From Bacteroidales bacterium (GTDB lineage Bacteria; Bacteroidota; Bacteroidia; Bacteroidales; UBA932), in the NCBI GenBank assembly GCA_017472115.1, contig JAFUQW010000059.1, forward strand, positions 1 to 6,783: 6,783 nt of DNA. Reading direction: 5' to 3'. Numbering within the stretch: position 1 is the stretch's first letter; every line of letters begins with the position of its first letter. Below are positions 6,138 to 6,783 of this stretch, piece by piece. Below the pieces are notes generated by a model. That model had not been told where the DNA came from and ran no database searches. It saw only the letters and a list, made by a program, of their open reading frames with translations. The translations under genes were made by a program, and so were the position numbers.

Positions 6138-6662
6138 ATGGACAATAATTTTATCATACCTTTAAATGGATTGGCGGCCGGGGAAAGTCGTTTTTCCTGG
6201 CATGCCGGCAAGGAGTTCTTCGACAGTTATGGCAATTCCGAAATTCTTGCTGCAGACATTGATGTTGAGGTGTCTGTGGAGAAGTCCGGACGTTACATGG
6301 GCGTTGACTGCGACCTTGAAGGAAGCGTTACGGTGGAGTGTGACAGATGTCTCGACGAGCTTGACCTTCCGGTGGAGACTCAGGTGAGGCTCAGTGTGAA
6401 GTACGGCAGAGAGGAGAATTCGGAGGATCATCAGGAAGGGGAAAGAGAGGTCATATTCGTTCCGCAGGATGATGCGGAGCTGGACCTGAGTCAGATAATT
6501 TATGACTATGTATGCCTCTCGTTGCCGATGCAGCGTACGCATGATGAGGGAGGATGCAATCCGGCAGCGATGAAATATTACAGCGCCCCCGACGGATACG
6601 ACATCTTCAATGAAGAAGGGGAGATGAACCCTTTTGCCGCCCTGAAGGACATGTTTAAATGA
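6138..6662 (+). CDS. DUF177/YceD family protein upstream of rpmF
   Basis: A 174-residue protein of the YceD (DUF177) family, which in most bacteria is encoded just before rpmF and has been tied to 23S rRNA and large-subunit biogenesis; its biochemical role is not settled. Visible features are the paired cysteines in VECDRCLDEL (Cys68, Cys71), the following strand LPVETQVRLSVKY, the helix-forming segment LDLSQIIYDYVCLSLPM (116-132), His135 and Cys140 in THDEGGCNP, which may complete a metal-binding set with the first pair, and the tail NPFAALKDMF, a variant of the usual DPRWxxL ending. The ATG at 6138 is preferred to a TTG at 6099 because the longer form would begin inside the promoter and adds residues that look unrelated to the family. 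It ends 26 bases before rpmF, so the two are almost certainly co-transcribed. Confidence 0.88.
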   Translation: MDNNFIIPLNGLAAGESRFSWHAGKEFFDSYGNSEILAADIDVEVSVEKSGRYMGVDCDLEGSVTVECDRCLDELDLPVETQVRLSVKYGREENSEDHQEGEREVIFVPQDDAELDLSQIIYDYVCLSLPMQRTHDEGGCNPAAMKYYSAPDGYDIFNEEGEMNPFAALKDMFK

Positions 6663-6688
6663 TTATTAATAATTAAAAAATATAGAAA

Positions 6689-6783
6689 ATGGCACATCCA
6701 AAACACAAAGCCTCAAAGCAGAGGCGTGACAAGAGAAGAACACACGACGTGGCAGTAGTGCCTACGCTCGCTACATGTTCAAA
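6689..6783 (+). CDS. rpmF: 50S ribosomal protein L32 (3' truncated by window)
   Basis: Small structural protein of the large ribosomal subunit. Thirty-one complete codons are visible: the protein starts MAHPKHKASKQRRDKRRTHD, continues VAVVPTLATCS, and runs off the right edge. The MAHPK start, the basic stretch through RRTHD and the PTLATC segment are typical L32; the cysteine at residue 30 is probably the first of the family's zinc-ribbon cysteines, but the rest lies outside the window. The ATG follows an A-rich leader 26 bases after the DUF177 stop, the classic yceD-rpmF arrangement. Confidence 0.95.
   Translation, partial: MAHPKHKASKQRRDKRRTHDVAVVPTLATCS

Overview
The window looks like a chromosomal housekeeping segment from a member of the Bacteroidota, most likely the order Bacteroidales (inference). 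The reasons are that start codons are preceded by A-rich leaders rather than Shine-Dalgarno sequences, that several upstream regions carry TAnnTTTG -7 elements of the Bacteroidota primary sigma factor, that the protein variants read as Bacteroidales-like (the mutase, the two-cysteine YceD/DUF177 protein, L32 starting MAHPK), and that ruvX lies next to def, as is common in this phylum. I see no phage, transposase, CRISPR array, tRNA or rRNA.

Layout, left to right. Bases 2-403 hold the 3' part of ruvX (RuvX/YqgF nuclease fold), cut by the window edge. A repeat-bearing spacer follows, then def (peptide deformylase, 521-1072), a second short spacer with a related repeat, and a 450-residue phosphomannomutase/phosphoglucomutase (1127-2479). 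These three run on the + strand. A strong perfect hairpin at 2507-2552 separates the mutase from the convergent guaA gene (GMP synthase, minus strand, 2582-3889). A 388-base intergenic region follows. It contains two 91-92 bp direct repeats, the nearer of which forms the guaA upstream region, and a hairpin between them. Then come typA/bipA (ribosome-associated GTPase, 4278-6086), a DUF177/YceD-family gene (6138-6662) whose likely promoter overlaps the typA stop, and the first 31 codons of rpmF (ribosomal protein L32), cut by the right edge.

Functionally, most of the window serves translation and its quality control (def, typA, yceD-rpmF), with ruvX for DNA or rRNA maintenance, the mutase for sugar-phosphate supply to glycans, and guaA for the last step of de novo GMP synthesis.

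The most notable object is guaA. It keeps a complete ATP-pyrophosphatase and dimerisation half. Its glutamine amidotransferase half is shortened by roughly 75-85 residues, has no cysteine at the nucleophile position, and lacks the segment that would carry the catalytic His and Glu. It should therefore be unable to use glutamine by itself. Its synthetase half reads closer to clostridial GuaA than to the Bacteroides type as I remember them, so lateral acquisition is possible. I recall similar shortened GuaA proteins in gut bacteria but cannot check this, so I treat it as under-described rather than certainly new.
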